From Bauldia sp. (GTDB lineage Bacteria > Pseudomonadota > Alphaproteobacteria > Rhizobiales > Kaistiaceae), in NCBI GenBank assembly GCA_020442065.1, contig JAGRKZ010000150.1:1-43076 (forward strand): DNA of 43,076 nt, given 5' to 3'. This document shows, piece after piece, positions 32,877 through 41,973 of the stretch. Under the pieces are notes generated by a model, which worked only from the letters and a program-made list of their open reading frames with translations, searched no databases and was not told where the DNA came from. Made by a program: the position numbers and the translations under genes. Within the stretch, counting starts at the first letter, position 1. Each line of letters starts with the position of its first letter.

Positions 32877-34394
32877 TCAGCGGAATCCTCCTTCGAGGGG
32901 GAATTCAACGACGCTGGAGCCACTGGCGTCAATTGCGGCGTTGCCGGCCAGCATTTCCGCCAATTGGAAGGGTGCACCGGGCCATACGAAGAGGAACACC
33001 GTGACGGCGGCGGTGATGACGAGCGAGGCGACCATCGGCCACGGCGACTCGGCGATCCGCCCCTCCCCCTTCGCCGGCGCGCGCGCGAAGGCGCGATAGA
33101 CGATGGGCAGGAAGTAGCCGGCGTTGAGCAGGGTCGAGACCACGATGACCGCGACGACGAACCATTCCTTCACCTGCAGCGCCGCGATCAGGATGAACCA
33201 CTTGCCGAGGAAGCCTGCCGTCGGCGGCACGCCGATCATCGACAGCGAGCCGATGGTGAAGGCGCCCATCGTGAACGGCATGCGGCGGCCGATGCCGTCC
33301 ATTCGGCTGATGTCGTCGACGTGGGCGCCGACATGGACGGAGCCGGCGGCGAAGAAGAGGGTGATCTTGGACACCGCATGGGCGGCGATGTGGAGGGCTG
33401 CGCCGAGGATGGCAAGCGGCGTGAACAGCGCTGCGCCGAGAATGACGTAGGAGAGCTGGGAGATCGTCGAATAGGCGAGCCGGCGCTTCAGGTTGTCCTG
33501 CCGCAGCGCGATCAACGATGCCGCGATCACGGTGATCCCGGCGACGACCACCAGCCAGTTGGCGCGGTCGGAGGCGGCGAGCGTCTCGGCACCGAAGATG
33601 TAGACGATGACCTTGAGGATGGTGAAGACGCCGGCTTTCACCACGGCCACGGCATGGAGGAGCGCCGAAACCGGCGTCGGCGCGACCATCGCCGCCGGAA
33701 GCCAGAAGTGCACGGGCATCACCGCCGCCTTGGCGGTACCGAAGACGTAGAGGGCCAGCAGGATGCCGAGGCCGATTCCCCCCACATTGCCGGCGAGGAT
33801 GCCGCCCGGCGTGAAATCGAGCGTGCCGGCAGCCAGCCCGGTCCAGGCGATCGCCGGCAAGAGCAGCATGGTCGAAGCGCCGAACAGCATCAGGAGATAG
33901 AGCCGACCGGCGTCCCTCGCCTCCCGTGTCGCGCGGTGCGTCACCAGCGGCCAGGTGGTGAAGGTGAGCAGCTCGTAGAACAGAAAGAGCGTGAAGAGGT
34001 TCCCGGCGAGCGCAATCCCCATCGTCGCCGCCAGCGCCAAAGCGAAGCAGACATAGAACAGCGTCTGGCGATGGGCCTGCTCGGCCCGCATGTAGCCGAT
34101 CGAATAGATCGAATTGAGGATCCAGAGCCCCGACGCGATGGCGGCGAAGAGCATGCCGAGCGGCTCGACGGAAAAGGCGATGGTCAGCCCCGGGATCACC
34201 GTCCAGACCGGCAGTTCGGGCGTCTCCCCGGCAAGCACCAGCGGCATGAGCTGAAGCACCGTCGCAAAGAGCAGGACGGCGCCGAGCAGCGTCGTCCCTT
34301 CCCGCACATTGGGGCGACCTGCGAACAGCGGCAGGAGCACGGCCGTCGCGGCCGGGATGAGCATGATGAGCGTGATCATCGTCGCCGCGCTCAC
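32877..34394 (-). CDS. Second antiporter-like subunit of the Mrp locus (MrpD type)
   Basis: A 505-residue protein with about 14 helices. The TM5 glutamate is in LFLFYELLTFTTWPLV, the TM7 lysine in GTAKAAVMPVHFWLP and the next lysine in HAVAVVKAGVFTILK, so all ion-path residues are in place. LKRRLAYSTISQLSYVILG is the conserved cytoplasmic loop. The start is GTG at 34394, overlapping the upstream stop as GTGA; an ATG at 34379 is an alternative. It is the last gene of the E-F-G-A'-B-C-D-D' run. Two D-like subunits in a row suggest one replaces the NuoL-like half of a missing MrpA. Confidence 0.9.
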   Translation of the reverse strand: MSAATMITLIMLIPAATAVLLPLFAGRPNVREGTTLLGAVLLFATVLQLMPLVLAGETPELPVWTVIPGLTIAFSVEPLGMLFAAIASGLWILNSIYSIGYMRAEQAHRQTLFYVCFALALAATMGIALAGNLFTLFLFYELLTFTTWPLVTHRATREARDAGRLYLLMLFGASTMLLLPAIAWTGLAAGTLDFTPGGILAGNVGGIGLGILLALYVFGTAKAAVMPVHFWLPAAMVAPTPVSALLHAVAVVKAGVFTILKVIVYIFGAETLAASDRANWLVVVAGITVIAASLIALRQDNLKRRLAYSTISQLSYVILGAALFTPLAILGAALHIAAHAVSKITLFFAAGSVHVGAHVDDISRMDGIGRRMPFTMGAFTIGSLSMIGVPPTAGFLGKWFILIAALQVKEWFVVAVIVVSTLLNAGYFLPIVYRAFARAPAKGEGRIAESPWPMVASLVITAAVTVFLFVWPGAPFQLAEMLAGNAAIDASGSSVVEFPLEGGFR

Positions 34395-35869
34395 TGGATG
34401 CCCCCCATCAGGACGAGCGCCGCCCGCTCGGCGAGACCGGCGGTGAGCTGGGTGTCGATGCCGAAATAGACGGTGGCCCCGGCAAGGATCCAGGTGGGGA
34501 TGAGCATCTCGGCAGGCGCCTCGGTGACATCGGCCAGCGCCTTGGACGGCTCGCGGAAATAGGCCGCCTCGACCACCCGGGCGACATAGGCGAGCGTGAT
34601 GAGCGTGCTCATCACGATGAGGGCGGCGAGCCACCACCAGCCGAGTTCGAGCGAAGCGACCACCAGGTACCACTTCGATATGAACCCCGCGGTGCCGGGC
34701 AGACCGATGAGGCTGAGGCCGGCGAGCACCAGCGCGGCCGAGGTGAGGGGCATCTTCCGGCCGATGCCGGCGATATCCTCGAAGCTGCACTTGCCGATCC
34801 GGAAAACGGCGGAGCCGAGGGCCATGAAGATCGCCCCCTTGATCAGCGCGTGATTGAGGACATGGACCAGCGCGCCGGTGACGCCGCTCAGCGTCGCCAG
34901 CGAGATGCCGAGGGTGATGTAGCCGACCTGCGCGACCGACGAATAGGCGAACATCCGCTTGAGGTTGGACTGGAAGACCGCCACGGTGCCGGCGCCGAAG
35001 ATCGCCGCAATCGAGAAGGTGAGGAGCGTCTCCGTGAGCGGCAGGTCGGCGAACACGAAGCTCCGTCCGAACACCGAGAACACGTAGCGGGCGAACAGAT
35101 AGATCGCGACCTTGGTGGCGGTCGCGGCGAGGAAGACGGTCGCGACCGACGGCGCGTAGGCATAGGCGTTTGGCAGCCATACGTGCAGCGGAAAGAGCGC
35201 GAGCTTGAGGCTGATGCCGACGACGATGAAGGCGAGCGCGGCAAGGATCGGCCGCGACAACTCGATGTCGGCGATCCGCTCCGCCATCAGCGTGAGATTG
35301 AGCGTGCCGGTCATCATGTAGATGAGGCCGACGCCGATCACGTAGAAGCCGGCGCCGATCGTGCCGACGATGAGATACTGGTACGCCGCGACCAGCGCCC
35401 GCCGGTTCGTGCCCATGGCGATGAGGGCATAGCTCGACAGCGAAGAAACCTCGAGGAACACGAAGGCGTTGAAGGCGTCGCCGGTGATCGCGATACCGAG
35501 CAGCCCGGCGAGGGAGATGAGGTACATGGTGTAGAACCATGCGACCTTGTCCTCGGGGATCTCCGCCGCGACCGACAACCGGGCAAAGGGCGCCACGACT
35601 GCGGCCACGGCCGACACCAGCACCAGGATGAGGGCACTGACAATGTCGACCCGGTACTCGATGCCGATCGAGGGGTCCCAGCCGCCGAGGTGGTAGGAGA
35701 TCACTTCACCGCCGATTACCTGGCGGAGCAGCACGACCGAGATGACCAGCGACGCCACGCTCACGATGGCGGTCACCAGCCAGGCTGCGACGGGCCCACG
35801 CACCAGCGCCGCAATCAGTGCGCCGAAGAGGGGCAGGACGACCTGGAGCGCCGGCAGGTGCTCCCTCAT
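34391..35869 (-). CDS. mnhD: Na+/H+ antiporter subunit D (MrpD/MnhD)
   Basis: A 492-residue membrane protein. The TM5 Glu is in AFVFLEVSSLSSYALIAMG, the TM7 Lys in ISLKLALFPLHVWLP and the TM8 Lys in LAATATKVAIYLFAR. LKRMFAYSSVAQVGYITLG is the typical loop. It forms an ion-translocating module in the inner membrane, exchanging cations for protons together with the other Mrp subunits. Its ATG overlaps the mnhC stop (ATGA), and its own stop overlaps the following GTG. No regulatory site is visible inside the operon. Confidence 0.92.
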   Translation of the reverse strand: MREHLPALQVVLPLFGALIAALVRGPVAAWLVTAIVSVASLVISVVLLRQVIGGEVISYHLGGWDPSIGIEYRVDIVSALILVLVSAVAAVVAPFARLSVAAEIPEDKVAWFYTMYLISLAGLLGIAITGDAFNAFVFLEVSSLSSYALIAMGTNRRALVAAYQYLIVGTIGAGFYVIGVGLIYMMTGTLNLTLMAERIADIELSRPILAALAFIVVGISLKLALFPLHVWLPNAYAYAPSVATVFLAATATKVAIYLFARYVFSVFGRSFVFADLPLTETLLTFSIAAIFGAGTVAVFQSNLKRMFAYSSVAQVGYITLGISLATLSGVTGALVHVLNHALIKGAIFMALGSAVFRIGKCSFEDIAGIGRKMPLTSAALVLAGLSLIGLPGTAGFISKWYLVVASLELGWWWLAALIVMSTLITLAYVARVVEAAYFREPSKALADVTEAPAEMLIPTWILAGATVYFGIDTQLTAGLAERAALVLMGGIQ

Positions 35870-36246
35870 TTGTCGTCCCTGTCGCGCTCGAAGATCTCGT
35901 CCTCCTCGATGCTGCCATAGGCCTCGTTGATGCGGACGACGAGCGCGAGCCCAAGGGCGAGCGTGGCGATGCCGACCACGATCGCGGTGAGGATGAGGAC
36001 ATGCGGCAGCGGGTGGGAATAGACGGTGAAGCCGGGGTCGATGATCGGCGCGGTGCCGCCATGGACCTTGCCGGCCGAGATGTAGAGCAGGTAGACCGAC
36101 GACTGGAAAAGCGACAGCCCGACCAGCTTCTTCACCATGTTGCCGCGGGCAATGACGATGTAGAGGCCCGACACCATCAGGAAGATGGTGATGTACTGGT
36201 TGTAGTGGTCGAGGAAGCCGCTTGCCGCGGCGACGAGATCGCTCAT
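35866..36246 (-). CDS. mnhC: Na+/H+ antiporter subunit C (MrpC/MnhC, NuoK-like)
   Basis: A 126-residue protein with three helices, homologous to NuoK: ITIFLMVSGLYIVIARGNMVKKLVGLSLFQSSVYLLYIS and HPLPHVLILTAIVVGIATLALGLALVVRINEAYG. The stretch GNMVKKLVGLSLFQSSV is the usual MrpC signature. It starts at the ATG at 36246, overlapping the end of the mnhB gene, and ends overlapping mnhD. The C-terminus is acidic (EEDEIFERDRDDK). Confidence 0.92.
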   Translation of the reverse strand: MSDLVAAASGFLDHYNQYITIFLMVSGLYIVIARGNMVKKLVGLSLFQSSVYLLYISAGKVHGGTAPIIDPGFTVYSHPLPHVLILTAIVVGIATLALGLALVVRINEAYGSIEEDEIFERDRDDK

Positions 36247-36665
36247 CTCGACCGTCCCCGCCCGGTGAAGGCGTAGAAGATCGCGACCATGGTCGCGCTC
36301 ACCGTGATGAACACGCCGAGTTCGACCAGGAACACGCCCCACTCCTGGCCATGGACCGGATCGTGGGCGAGGTGGTTGTATTCGAGGTAGTTGCCGCCGG
36401 TAAGCCAGCCAGCGACGCCGACGGCGGCGTAGATGAAGACGCCGAGCGGCACCAGGGTCTCGACCAGCGCCGGAGGCACGATGCGGCGGGCGGCGGCGAG
36501 GCCGAAGACCAGCGCGTAGAGGATGATGCCCGCCCCGGCGATCGCCCCGGCCTGGAAACCGCCACCGGCGCCGTAGTCGCCGTGGAGCTGCACATAGACC
36601 GCGAAGAGCAGCATGAACGGCAGGATGAGCTTGGTCGCAACCCGCAGGATGAGGTCGAGGCGCAT
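36243..36665 (-). CDS. mnhB: Na+/H+ antiporter subunit B (MrpB/MnhB)
   Basis: A 140-residue protein with four helices. The start TKLILPFMLLFAVYVQLHGDYGAGGGFQAGAIAGAG is the MnhB domain signature (the G-x-x-x-P-G-G-G-F-Q block, here YGAGGGFQAG), and EWGVFLVELGVFITVSATMVAIFYAF ends it. In many bacteria a copy of this domain lies within MrpA. Here it follows the short A'-like subunit by nine bases and overlaps mnhC by four. Confidence 0.92.
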   Translation of the reverse strand: MRLDLILRVATKLILPFMLLFAVYVQLHGDYGAGGGFQAGAIAGAGIILYALVFGLAAARRIVPPALVETLVPLGVFIYAAVGVAGWLTGGNYLEYNHLAHDPVHGQEWGVFLVELGVFITVSATMVAIFYAFTGRGRSR

Positions 36666-36674
36666 CGCTTGACC

Positions 36675-37226
36675 CTACCCGCCCTTGTCGCCGTCGCCGC
36701 GGCGGCGGGCCGGCGAGCGCTTGAGCAGCATGAGCACGGCAATGCCGGCGGTGAAGATCACCACCGTCTCGCCGAGCGTATCGAAGCCGCGGTAGCTCGC
36801 CAGCACCGAGGAGACGACATTGGGAATGCCGGTCTCGGGGATGGAGCGGGCGATGTAGTCCGGCCCAAGCGCGGTAACCGGATTGGACGGATCGCCGAAG
36901 GGCGGCGTGTCGCTGACGCCGAAGAGAAGGGCGGCGGCGGTACCGGCCGCGACCACCAGCGGGAGGAACATGCCGTGAATCGGCGGCGACTCGTCGGTCT
37001 TGGTCAGATAGAGCGCGCCGACGATCAGCACCGTGCCGACGCCGGCGCCGACCGCCGCCTCGGTGAGCGCGACGTCCGGCGCGTCGAGCACCAGCACGAC
37101 GCTCGCCATCATGAACGAGTAGATGCTGCTCAGCACCGCGACGGCAAAAAGGTTCCGCACCCGGACGATCGCCAGCGTCGTGACGGCGAGCAGGGTGAGC
37201 AGGACGAAATTGACCAGCGAGACTAT
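36675..37226 (-). CDS. MrpA C-terminal-type subunit (DUF4040/MbhD plus MbhE), apparent AUA start
   Basis: The frame gives 183 residues if started at ATA 37226, or 161 from GTG 37160. The first half is DUF4040/MbhD-like: RVRNLFAVAVLSSIYSFMMASVVLVLDAPDVALTEAAVGAG. The second is MbhE-like: PNVVSSVLASYRGFDTLGETVVIFTAGIAVLMLLKR. These normally form the end of MrpA. The first helix (VSLVNFVLLTLLAVTTLAIV) is lost if GTG 37160 is used. GGAGG lies six bases before the ATA, which overlaps the mnhG stop as ATAG, as ATGA does at other junctions. I therefore favour an ATA start or a G-to-A change or read error at that base. Confidence 0.85.
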   Translation of the reverse strand: MVSLVNFVLLTLLAVTTLAIVRVRNLFAVAVLSSIYSFMMASVVLVLDAPDVALTEAAVGAGVGTVLIVGALYLTKTDESPPIHGMFLPLVVAAGTAAALLFGVSDTPPFGDPSNPVTALGPDYIARSIPETGIPNVVSSVLASYRGFDTLGETVVIFTAGIAVLMLLKRSPARRRGDGDKGG

Positions 37227-37585
37227 GGCGAACCTCCCTCGTCATCGTCGTCGTTGGCCGCCGCCAGCGCCGCCCCCTCGGCGTCGAGCGGCTTGACCCC
37301 GGCGTCGAGCGCAGCGCGGGCGACGGCATGGGTCGCGACCGGTCCGGTGAGGAACAGGAACGCGAGCAGGAAGGCGAGCTTGAAGCTGACCAGCGACAGG
37401 CCGCCGATGAGGATGAGCCCGACCAGGATCAGGCCGACGCCGAAGGTGTCCGACACCGAGGCGGCATGAAGCCGGGTGAAGACGTCGGGCATGCGCACCA
37501 TGCCGAGCGCGCCGATGATCATGAACAGGGTCCCGAGGAGGACGATGACGCTTCCCGCGATCGCGGCGATCTCGGCGGCGCTCAT
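37223..37585 (-). CDS. mnhG: Na+/H+ antiporter subunit G (MrpG/MnhG)
   Basis: A 120-residue protein with three helices. IGALGMVRMPDVFTRLHAASVSDTFGVGLILVGL is the MnhG signature (G-x-x-R-M-P-D-x-x-x-R-x-H-A-A). The C-terminus is acidic (NDDDDEGG). Its ATG overlaps the mnhF stop, and its TAG overlaps the ATA of the next frame. It is part of the small-subunit module E-F-G that leads this operon, where most mnh operons have it last. Confidence 0.93.
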   Translation of the reverse strand: MSAAEIAAIAGSVIVLLGTLFMIIGALGMVRMPDVFTRLHAASVSDTFGVGLILVGLILIGGLSLVSFKLAFLLAFLFLTGPVATHAVARAALDAGVKPLDAEGAALAAANDDDDEGGSP

Positions 37586-37863
37586 ACCCCCTCCCCCTCC
37601 TCGCCGCTGCCGCCGAGCGGTCCGTAGCGGAAGAACTTGAGGACGGCGAACACGCCGATGATGTTGAGCAGCGCATAGGCGAGCGCGATGTCGAGGAAGT
37701 CGGGCCGGCCGTTGAAGAAGCCGAGCACGGCAAGAAAGACGATGGCGGCGTTGCCGACGGCGTTGGCGGCGACCAGGCGATCGAAGATGGTCGGTCCGCG
37801 GAGGGCGCGCACCAGCATCAGCGCCCCCGCAACGAGGATGCCGAGGAGGGCGGCGGCAAGCAT
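37582..37863 (-). CDS. mnhF: Na+/H+ antiporter subunit F (MrpF/MnhF)
   Basis: A 93-residue protein with three helices and the MrpF signature RALRGPTIFDRLVAANAVGNAAIVFLA, in which GPT-x-x-D-R is the conserved part. It overlaps mnhE upstream by one base and mnhG downstream by four. The C-terminus is short and acidic. Confidence 0.93.
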   Translation of the reverse strand: MLAAALLGILVAGALMLVRALRGPTIFDRLVAANAVGNAAIVFLAVLGFFNGRPDFLDIALAYALLNIIGVFAVLKFFRYGPLGGSGEEGEGV

Positions 37864-38348
37864 CAGCGCTCGTCCTCGAAGCTCGTGACGCGGCGATCCA
37901 TGTCACCGCCGGCGAGACCGCTGGCCCCGTCCTCGGTGAGCGCGTGGACCGTGACCCAGTGGTGGTGGCGGTCGGCCTCGATGGTGATGGTCCCTGGGGT
38001 GAGCGTGATCGAGTTGGCGTAGGTCGCCATGCCCACGGCGGTGCGCGGGCCGGCCTTGAGCTTCACGACGCGCGGACTGATCGGCAGCGACGGCGAGAGG
38101 ATGACGCGCGACACCGACAGCGACGACTTGGCGATCTCGACCACCAGCCAGGGCCAGTAGCGGAATCCGGACGCGATCAGTTCGACCGGATGGCCTTCGC
38201 GGTCGGCATAGCCGAATGGGCGTCCGGCAAGCGCGATGCCCACCGCCGCCAGCGCCCCGGCGCCGAGCAGGAAGGGACTGTAGTGGCCCGAGAGCAGCAG
38301 CCAGAACAGGTAAAGCACAAAGGCCAGGCTCGCGACCCGCACGGTCAT
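37863..38348 (-). CDS. mnhE: Na+/H+ antiporter subunit E (MrpE/MnhE)
   Basis: A 161-residue protein, first gene of the Mrp operon. Two helices near the N-terminus are followed by a cytoplasmic domain: YWPWLVVEIAKSSLSVSRVILSP, then TYANSITLTPGTITIEADRHHHWVTVHALT, the MnhE pattern where N-S-I-T-L-T-P-G-T is conserved. ATG at 38348 directly after GAGGGG. The 182-bp gap upstream must hold the operon promoter, but I could not fix one. Confidence 0.92.
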   Translation of the reverse strand: MTVRVASLAFVLYLFWLLLSGHYSPFLLGAGALAAVGIALAGRPFGYADREGHPVELIASGFRYWPWLVVEIAKSSLSVSRVILSPSLPISPRVVKLKAGPRTAVGMATYANSITLTPGTITIEADRHHHWVTVHALTEDGASGLAGGDMDRRVTSFEDER

Positions 38349-38530
38349 CCCCTCGGGAGCTTTCGATTCAGAGAACCATACAGGGCAAGCCCGGACGATC
38401 AACCGAAAGCCGTGGGGCGCCACCGGATTGACACGTACGATGTCCGCCTTTCGGCGCCGCGGGATATCCGTGAGGGCTCCGAACCGCCGCTGTCGGCGGC
38501 GGTGCCGGGGTTAACATCTTGACGTTGCAG

Positions 38531-39217
38531 TCATTCTGCCTTCGTCTTTGGCTTCCGCAGCTTGCCGTTGCGGGTGCCCTTTCCGGTCTTCATCGAAGCC
38601 AGCGGCCCGGTCCTGCCTTTCTCGAACACGACCACGTTTGCGTAGAAGTGCATCGACAGTGTCGTGCGGGTGAACTCGGTCGGCGGCAACGCGCCGCGCG
38701 ATGAGCGCGCGTTGAGTTCGTCGACGAGGCCCTTGCAGCGCTCGACGAACGTATCCGGGCGACGCAGGCCGCCGCCATAGTTGGGCCAGTAGGCTGTTTG
38801 CATGTCCTCGACAAGGTAGACGCCGCGCCTTTCAAGGCGCGGATAGAGCGTCGTGAATGATGCATTCACGTGCTCCATGATGTGGCTACCGTCGTCGATC
38901 ACGATGTCGGGCGACCCGAATTCGTCGCAGACCCCGTCAAGAAAGGCGGAATCGGCCTGGTCGCCAATGCGGATCTCGATCTGGTGTTCCGCGTACGCCG
39001 CGCATTCAGGTCGGTTGTCGATGCCGACAATCCTGGCGTAGGGCCCGAGATACTGTTTCCACATTTGAAGCGACCCGCCTTGGCCACAGCCGATCTCGAA
39101 CAACACAACGTCGGTGTTGGCATAGCGTCCGAAGTGCCGTTCGTAGACGGGGAAATAGTGGGTCCACTTGTGCGCCACGCGCTTGCGGTTGCTGAGGAAA
39201 TCGGACCACAGCGTCAT
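38531..39217 (-). CDS. Class I SAM-dependent methyltransferase
   Basis: A 228-residue cytoplasmic enzyme. Motif I FEIGCGQGGSLQMW (about 40-53) binds SAM. IVGIDNRPEC is motif II. IRIGDQADSAFLD and DIVIDDGSHIMEHVNASFTTLYPRL with VYLVEDMQTAYWPNYGG resemble the CmcI/mycinamicin-type O-methyltransferases found in polysaccharide and antibiotic clusters. The C-terminus is basic (RNGKLRKPKTK). GGAGGAG precedes the ATG. It stands alone, so the acceptor cannot be named. Confidence 0.82.
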   Translation of the reverse strand: MTLWSDFLSNRKRVAHKWTHYFPVYERHFGRYANTDVVLFEIGCGQGGSLQMWKQYLGPYARIVGIDNRPECAAYAEHQIEIRIGDQADSAFLDGVCDEFGSPDIVIDDGSHIMEHVNASFTTLYPRLERRGVYLVEDMQTAYWPNYGGGLRRPDTFVERCKGLVDELNARSSRGALPPTEFTRTTLSMHFYANVVVFEKGRTGPLASMKTGKGTRNGKLRKPKTKAE

Positions 39218-39332
39218 GAAGCGCTCCTCCGGCCAACATCTGCGACCGAGCAGACGTGAGGGGGCACTGTGCCGATGCCCTGCAGCCGTGGCAAGATTAC
39301 CGACCGGGGCTGACCGATCACGACCTGTTGTC

Positions 39333-39391
39333 GTTGAGGCGTCGGGCGGCTAACACCATATCTCGGCCATGATCGGGCGCCCCGCCCGATC
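39333..39391 (+). promoter_or_regulatory. msrB-ptrB promoter with a 5'-leader hairpin
   Basis: GTTGAG (39333-39338) and CCATAT (39356-39361) are spaced by 17 nt. A perfect 9-bp hairpin GATCGGGCG-CCC-CGCCCGATC (39371-39391) begins about where the transcript would start, 35 bases before the msrB ATG. Such a 5' hairpin may stabilise the mRNA. Confidence 0.5.
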
Positions 39392-39425
39392 CCCCACTAA
39401 CAACAAGAACAAGAGGTTATCGGCC

Positions 39426-39863
39426 ATGGATGACACCGGACGGAGCGGCGCGACGCCGCGCAAGATCGAGAAGAGCGAGGCGGAGTGGCGCGCCGAGCTC
39501 ACGCCGGAGCAGTACTACATCACCCGCCAGGCCGGCACCGAGCGGCCGTTCACCGGCCCCTGGCTCAACGAAAAGCGTGCCGGGACCTACCTCTGCGTCG
39601 CCTGCGGGCAACCGCTGTTCCACTCCGAGACCAAATACGACTCCGGCAGCGGCTGGCCGAGCTTCTACGAGCCGGTCGCGGAGGGGGCCGTCGCCGAGAT
39701 CACCGACAGCTCGCACGGGATGGTCCGGACCGAGGTCCGCTGCGCGGCCTGCGAAGCCCATCTCGGCCACGTCTTCCCTGACGGGCCGCAACCGACCGGC
39801 CTTCGCTATTGCATGAACGGAACCGCATTGAAGCTGGATGCCAATGACCCAGAGACTGCGTGA
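39426..39863 (+). CDS. msrB: Peptide-methionine (R)-S-oxide reductase
   Basis: A 145-residue cytoplasmic repair enzyme. Zinc is bound by C57, C60, C106 and C109 (CVAC and CAAC). The catalytic Cys129 is in [11 protein letters not shown], where most MsrB have [20 protein letters not shown] and GHVFPDGP are family blocks. It reduces the R form of methionine sulfoxide with thioredoxin; a thioredoxin 2 gene lies elsewhere in the window. The ATG at 39426 has AGAGG upstream. Its last 26 bases overlap the oligopeptidase gene. Confidence 0.95.
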   Translation: MDDTGRSGATPRKIEKSEAEWRAELTPEQYYITRQAGTERPFTGPWLNEKRAGTYLCVACGQPLFHSETKYDSGSGWPSFYEPVAEGAVAEITDSSHGMVRTEVRCAACEAHLGHVFPDGPQPTGLRYCMNGTALKLDANDPETA

Positions 39864-41970
39864 CGAGAGCGCCGAGGGACAGACGGGCGGAGGGGCGGCC
39901 AGGCCGCCCGCCGCCGAGAAACGTCCCGTGACCACCACACGGTTCGGCGTCACCCGTACCGACGATTACGGCTGGCTGCGCGCCGACAACTGGCAGCAGG
40001 TGATGCGGGAACCGGCGGTGCTCGCGCCGGACATCCGCGCCTATCTCGACGCCGAGAACGCCTACACCGATGCGGCGATGGCGGATGTCGCCGCCCTCAA
40101 GGACACGCTCGTCGCCGAGATGCGAGGGCGCATCAAGGAGGACGATTCCTCCGTCCCCTCGCCCGACGGCCCCTACGCGTACGGCATCCGCTTCGCCCAT
40201 GGCGCTGAGCACCCGATGCTGATCCGCACTGATCGCGACGGCGGCAACGAGGTCGTGCTGCTCGACGCCAATGCGATGGCTGAGGGCAAGGCGTACTTTC
40301 ACCTCGGGGGAAGCGCCCACAGCCCCGACCACCGGCTGCTGGCCTATGCGATCGACGAGATGGGCTCGGAGTATTTCGAGATCCGCATCCGCGATCTCGA
40401 GCGCGGCGAGGATCTGCCGGATCGTATCGCGGGCACCTCGGGCGCACCCGTTTGGGCGGCGGATTCGGCGACCCTCCTCTACGTCCAACTGGACGCCAAC
40501 CACCGGCCGGCAAAGGTTCTCCGCCATACGGTCGGCGCAACGGAATCCGAGGACGCCGTGGTCTTGGAGGACGCCAACCCGGCATACTTCCTCGCCGTCG
40601 GCAAGACGCAGTCGGACCGGTATTTCACCATCGACAGCCATGACCACGAGACGTCGGAGACCTACTTTCTGCCGACCGACACCCCCGGCGCGACCCCGAA
40701 GCTGATCGCGCCGCGCCGGCCGGCAGAGAAGTACGATGTCGACGAGGCGGATGGGGTGTTCTACATCCTCACCAACGCCGGCGACGCGGAAGACTTCAAG
40801 ATCGTCACGGCGCCGGTCGACGCGCCCGGCCGCGAGCACTGGCAGGATCTGGTGCCGCACCAGGACGGCCGTCTCATCCTCTCCCACACCTCCTATCGCG
40901 ACTGGCTGGTCCGTCTCGAGCGCGAGGGCGGCCTGCCGCGGATCGTCATTCGCCATCTGGCGACCGGGGAGGAGCACGGCATCGCCTTCGACGAAGAGGC
41001 CTATTCGCTCGGCATGATGGGCAGCTACGAGTTCGCGACCGACAGCCTCCGCTTCACCTACTCCTCGATGACGACTCCCGGCCGCGTCTACGACTACGAC
41101 ATGGCAACCCGGGGACGCGTGCTGCGCAAGGAGGACGAGGTCCCGTCCGGCCATAGCCCGGCCGACTACGTCACCCGCCGCTTGTTCGCTCCGGCGGAGG
41201 ACGGCGAGACGGTTCCGGTGTCCCTGCTCTACCGCAAGGACACGCCGCTCGACGGCTCTGCGCCGATGCTGCTCTACGGATACGGCTCATACGGTGTCAC
41301 CATCCCCGCGTCCTTCTCCACCAACCGGCTGTCGCTGGTCGACCGTGGGTTCGTCTACGCCATCGCCCATGTCCGCGGCGGCAAGGACAAGGGGTTCCAC
41401 TGGTACGCCGACGGACGCCGGGAGAAGAAGGTCAATACGTTCAAAGACTTCATCGCTGCCGGCCGCTACCTCGCCGCCGAGCGCTACACGACCGAGGGCC
41501 GGATCGTCGGCTGGGGCGCCTCGGCCGGCGGCCTCCTGATCGGCGCCGTCGCCAACATGGCGCCCGAGCTGTTCGCCGGGCTGATCGCCGAGGTGCCGTT
41601 CGTCGACACGCTCAATACGATGCTCGACGACACGCTGCCGCTCACCCCGCCGGAATGGCCCGAATGGGGCAACCCCATCCTCAGCGAGGCCGACTTCCGG
41701 ACCATCCTCGCCTACTCGCCCTACGACAACGTCGGACCGCTCCGCTACCCCGCGATCCTTGCCCTCGGCGGCCTCACCGACCCGCGCGTCACCTACTGGG
41801 AGCCGGCCAAGTGGGTGGCCAAGCTCCGCGACAAAGCGGTCGGCAGCCCGCTGGTCCTTCTCAAGACCAACATGGATGCCGGCCACGGCGGTGCAGCCGG
41901 CCGGTTCGACCGGCTGCAGGAATCGGCGTTCTCGATGGCCTTCGCGCTGAAGGTGACGGCGAAGGCCTGA
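39838..41970 (+). CDS. ptrB: Oligopeptidase B (S9A prolyl oligopeptidase family)
   Basis: A 710-residue cytosolic serine peptidase. The N-terminal half is the seven-bladed propeller, with the entry [11 protein letters not shown] typical of PtrB. The C-terminal alpha/beta hydrolase holds the nucleophile Ser562 in [10 protein letters not shown], Asp648 in GLTDPRV and His683 in AGHGG. It cleaves short peptides after Arg or Lys. It starts within msrB (ATG at 39838, or 39844) out of frame, a 26-base overlap pointing to coupled translation. Usual length is 690-710, so it is complete. Confidence 0.94.
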   Translation: MPMTQRLRDESAEGQTGGGAARPPAAEKRPVTTTRFGVTRTDDYGWLRADNWQQVMREPAVLAPDIRAYLDAENAYTDAAMADVAALKDTLVAEMRGRIKEDDSSVPSPDGPYAYGIRFAHGAEHPMLIRTDRDGGNEVVLLDANAMAEGKAYFHLGGSAHSPDHRLLAYAIDEMGSEYFEIRIRDLERGEDLPDRIAGTSGAPVWAADSATLLYVQLDANHRPAKVLRHTVGATESEDAVVLEDANPAYFLAVGKTQSDRYFTIDSHDHETSETYFLPTDTPGATPKLIAPRRPAEKYDVDEADGVFYILTNAGDAEDFKIVTAPVDAPGREHWQDLVPHQDGRLILSHTSYRDWLVRLEREGGLPRIVIRHLATGEEHGIAFDEEAYSLGMMGSYEFATDSLRFTYSSMTTPGRVYDYDMATRGRVLRKEDEVPSGHSPADYVTRRLFAPAEDGETVPVSLLYRKDTPLDGSAPMLLYGYGSYGVTIPASFSTNRLSLVDRGFVYAIAHVRGGKDKGFHWYADGRREKKVNTFKDFIAAGRYLAAERYTTEGRIVGWGASAGGLLIGAVANMAPELFAGLIAEVPFVDTLNTMLDDTLPLTPPEWPEWGNPILSEADFRTILAYSPYDNVGPLRYPAILALGGLTDPRVTYWEPAKWVAKLRDKAVGSPLVLLKTNMDAGHGGAAGRFDRLQESAFSMAFALKVTAKA

Positions 41971-41973
41971 GGA

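Noticed and set aside
32835-34469. A 544-codon plus-strand frame opposite the second D-like subunit
   Set aside because: Extremely polar, Arg/Asp/Gly/His-rich shadow of a membrane protein gene.
34395-35540. N-terminal extension of the second D-like subunit to 887 residues
   Set aside because: The extra 382 residues are an Arg/His-rich reading of the mnhD gene in another frame; the GTG at 34394 explains the real start.
36247-37329. N-terminal extension of mnhC to 487 residues
   Set aside because: It reads through mnhB, the A'-like gene and mnhG in a wrong frame, and MnhC proteins are about 115-130 residues long.
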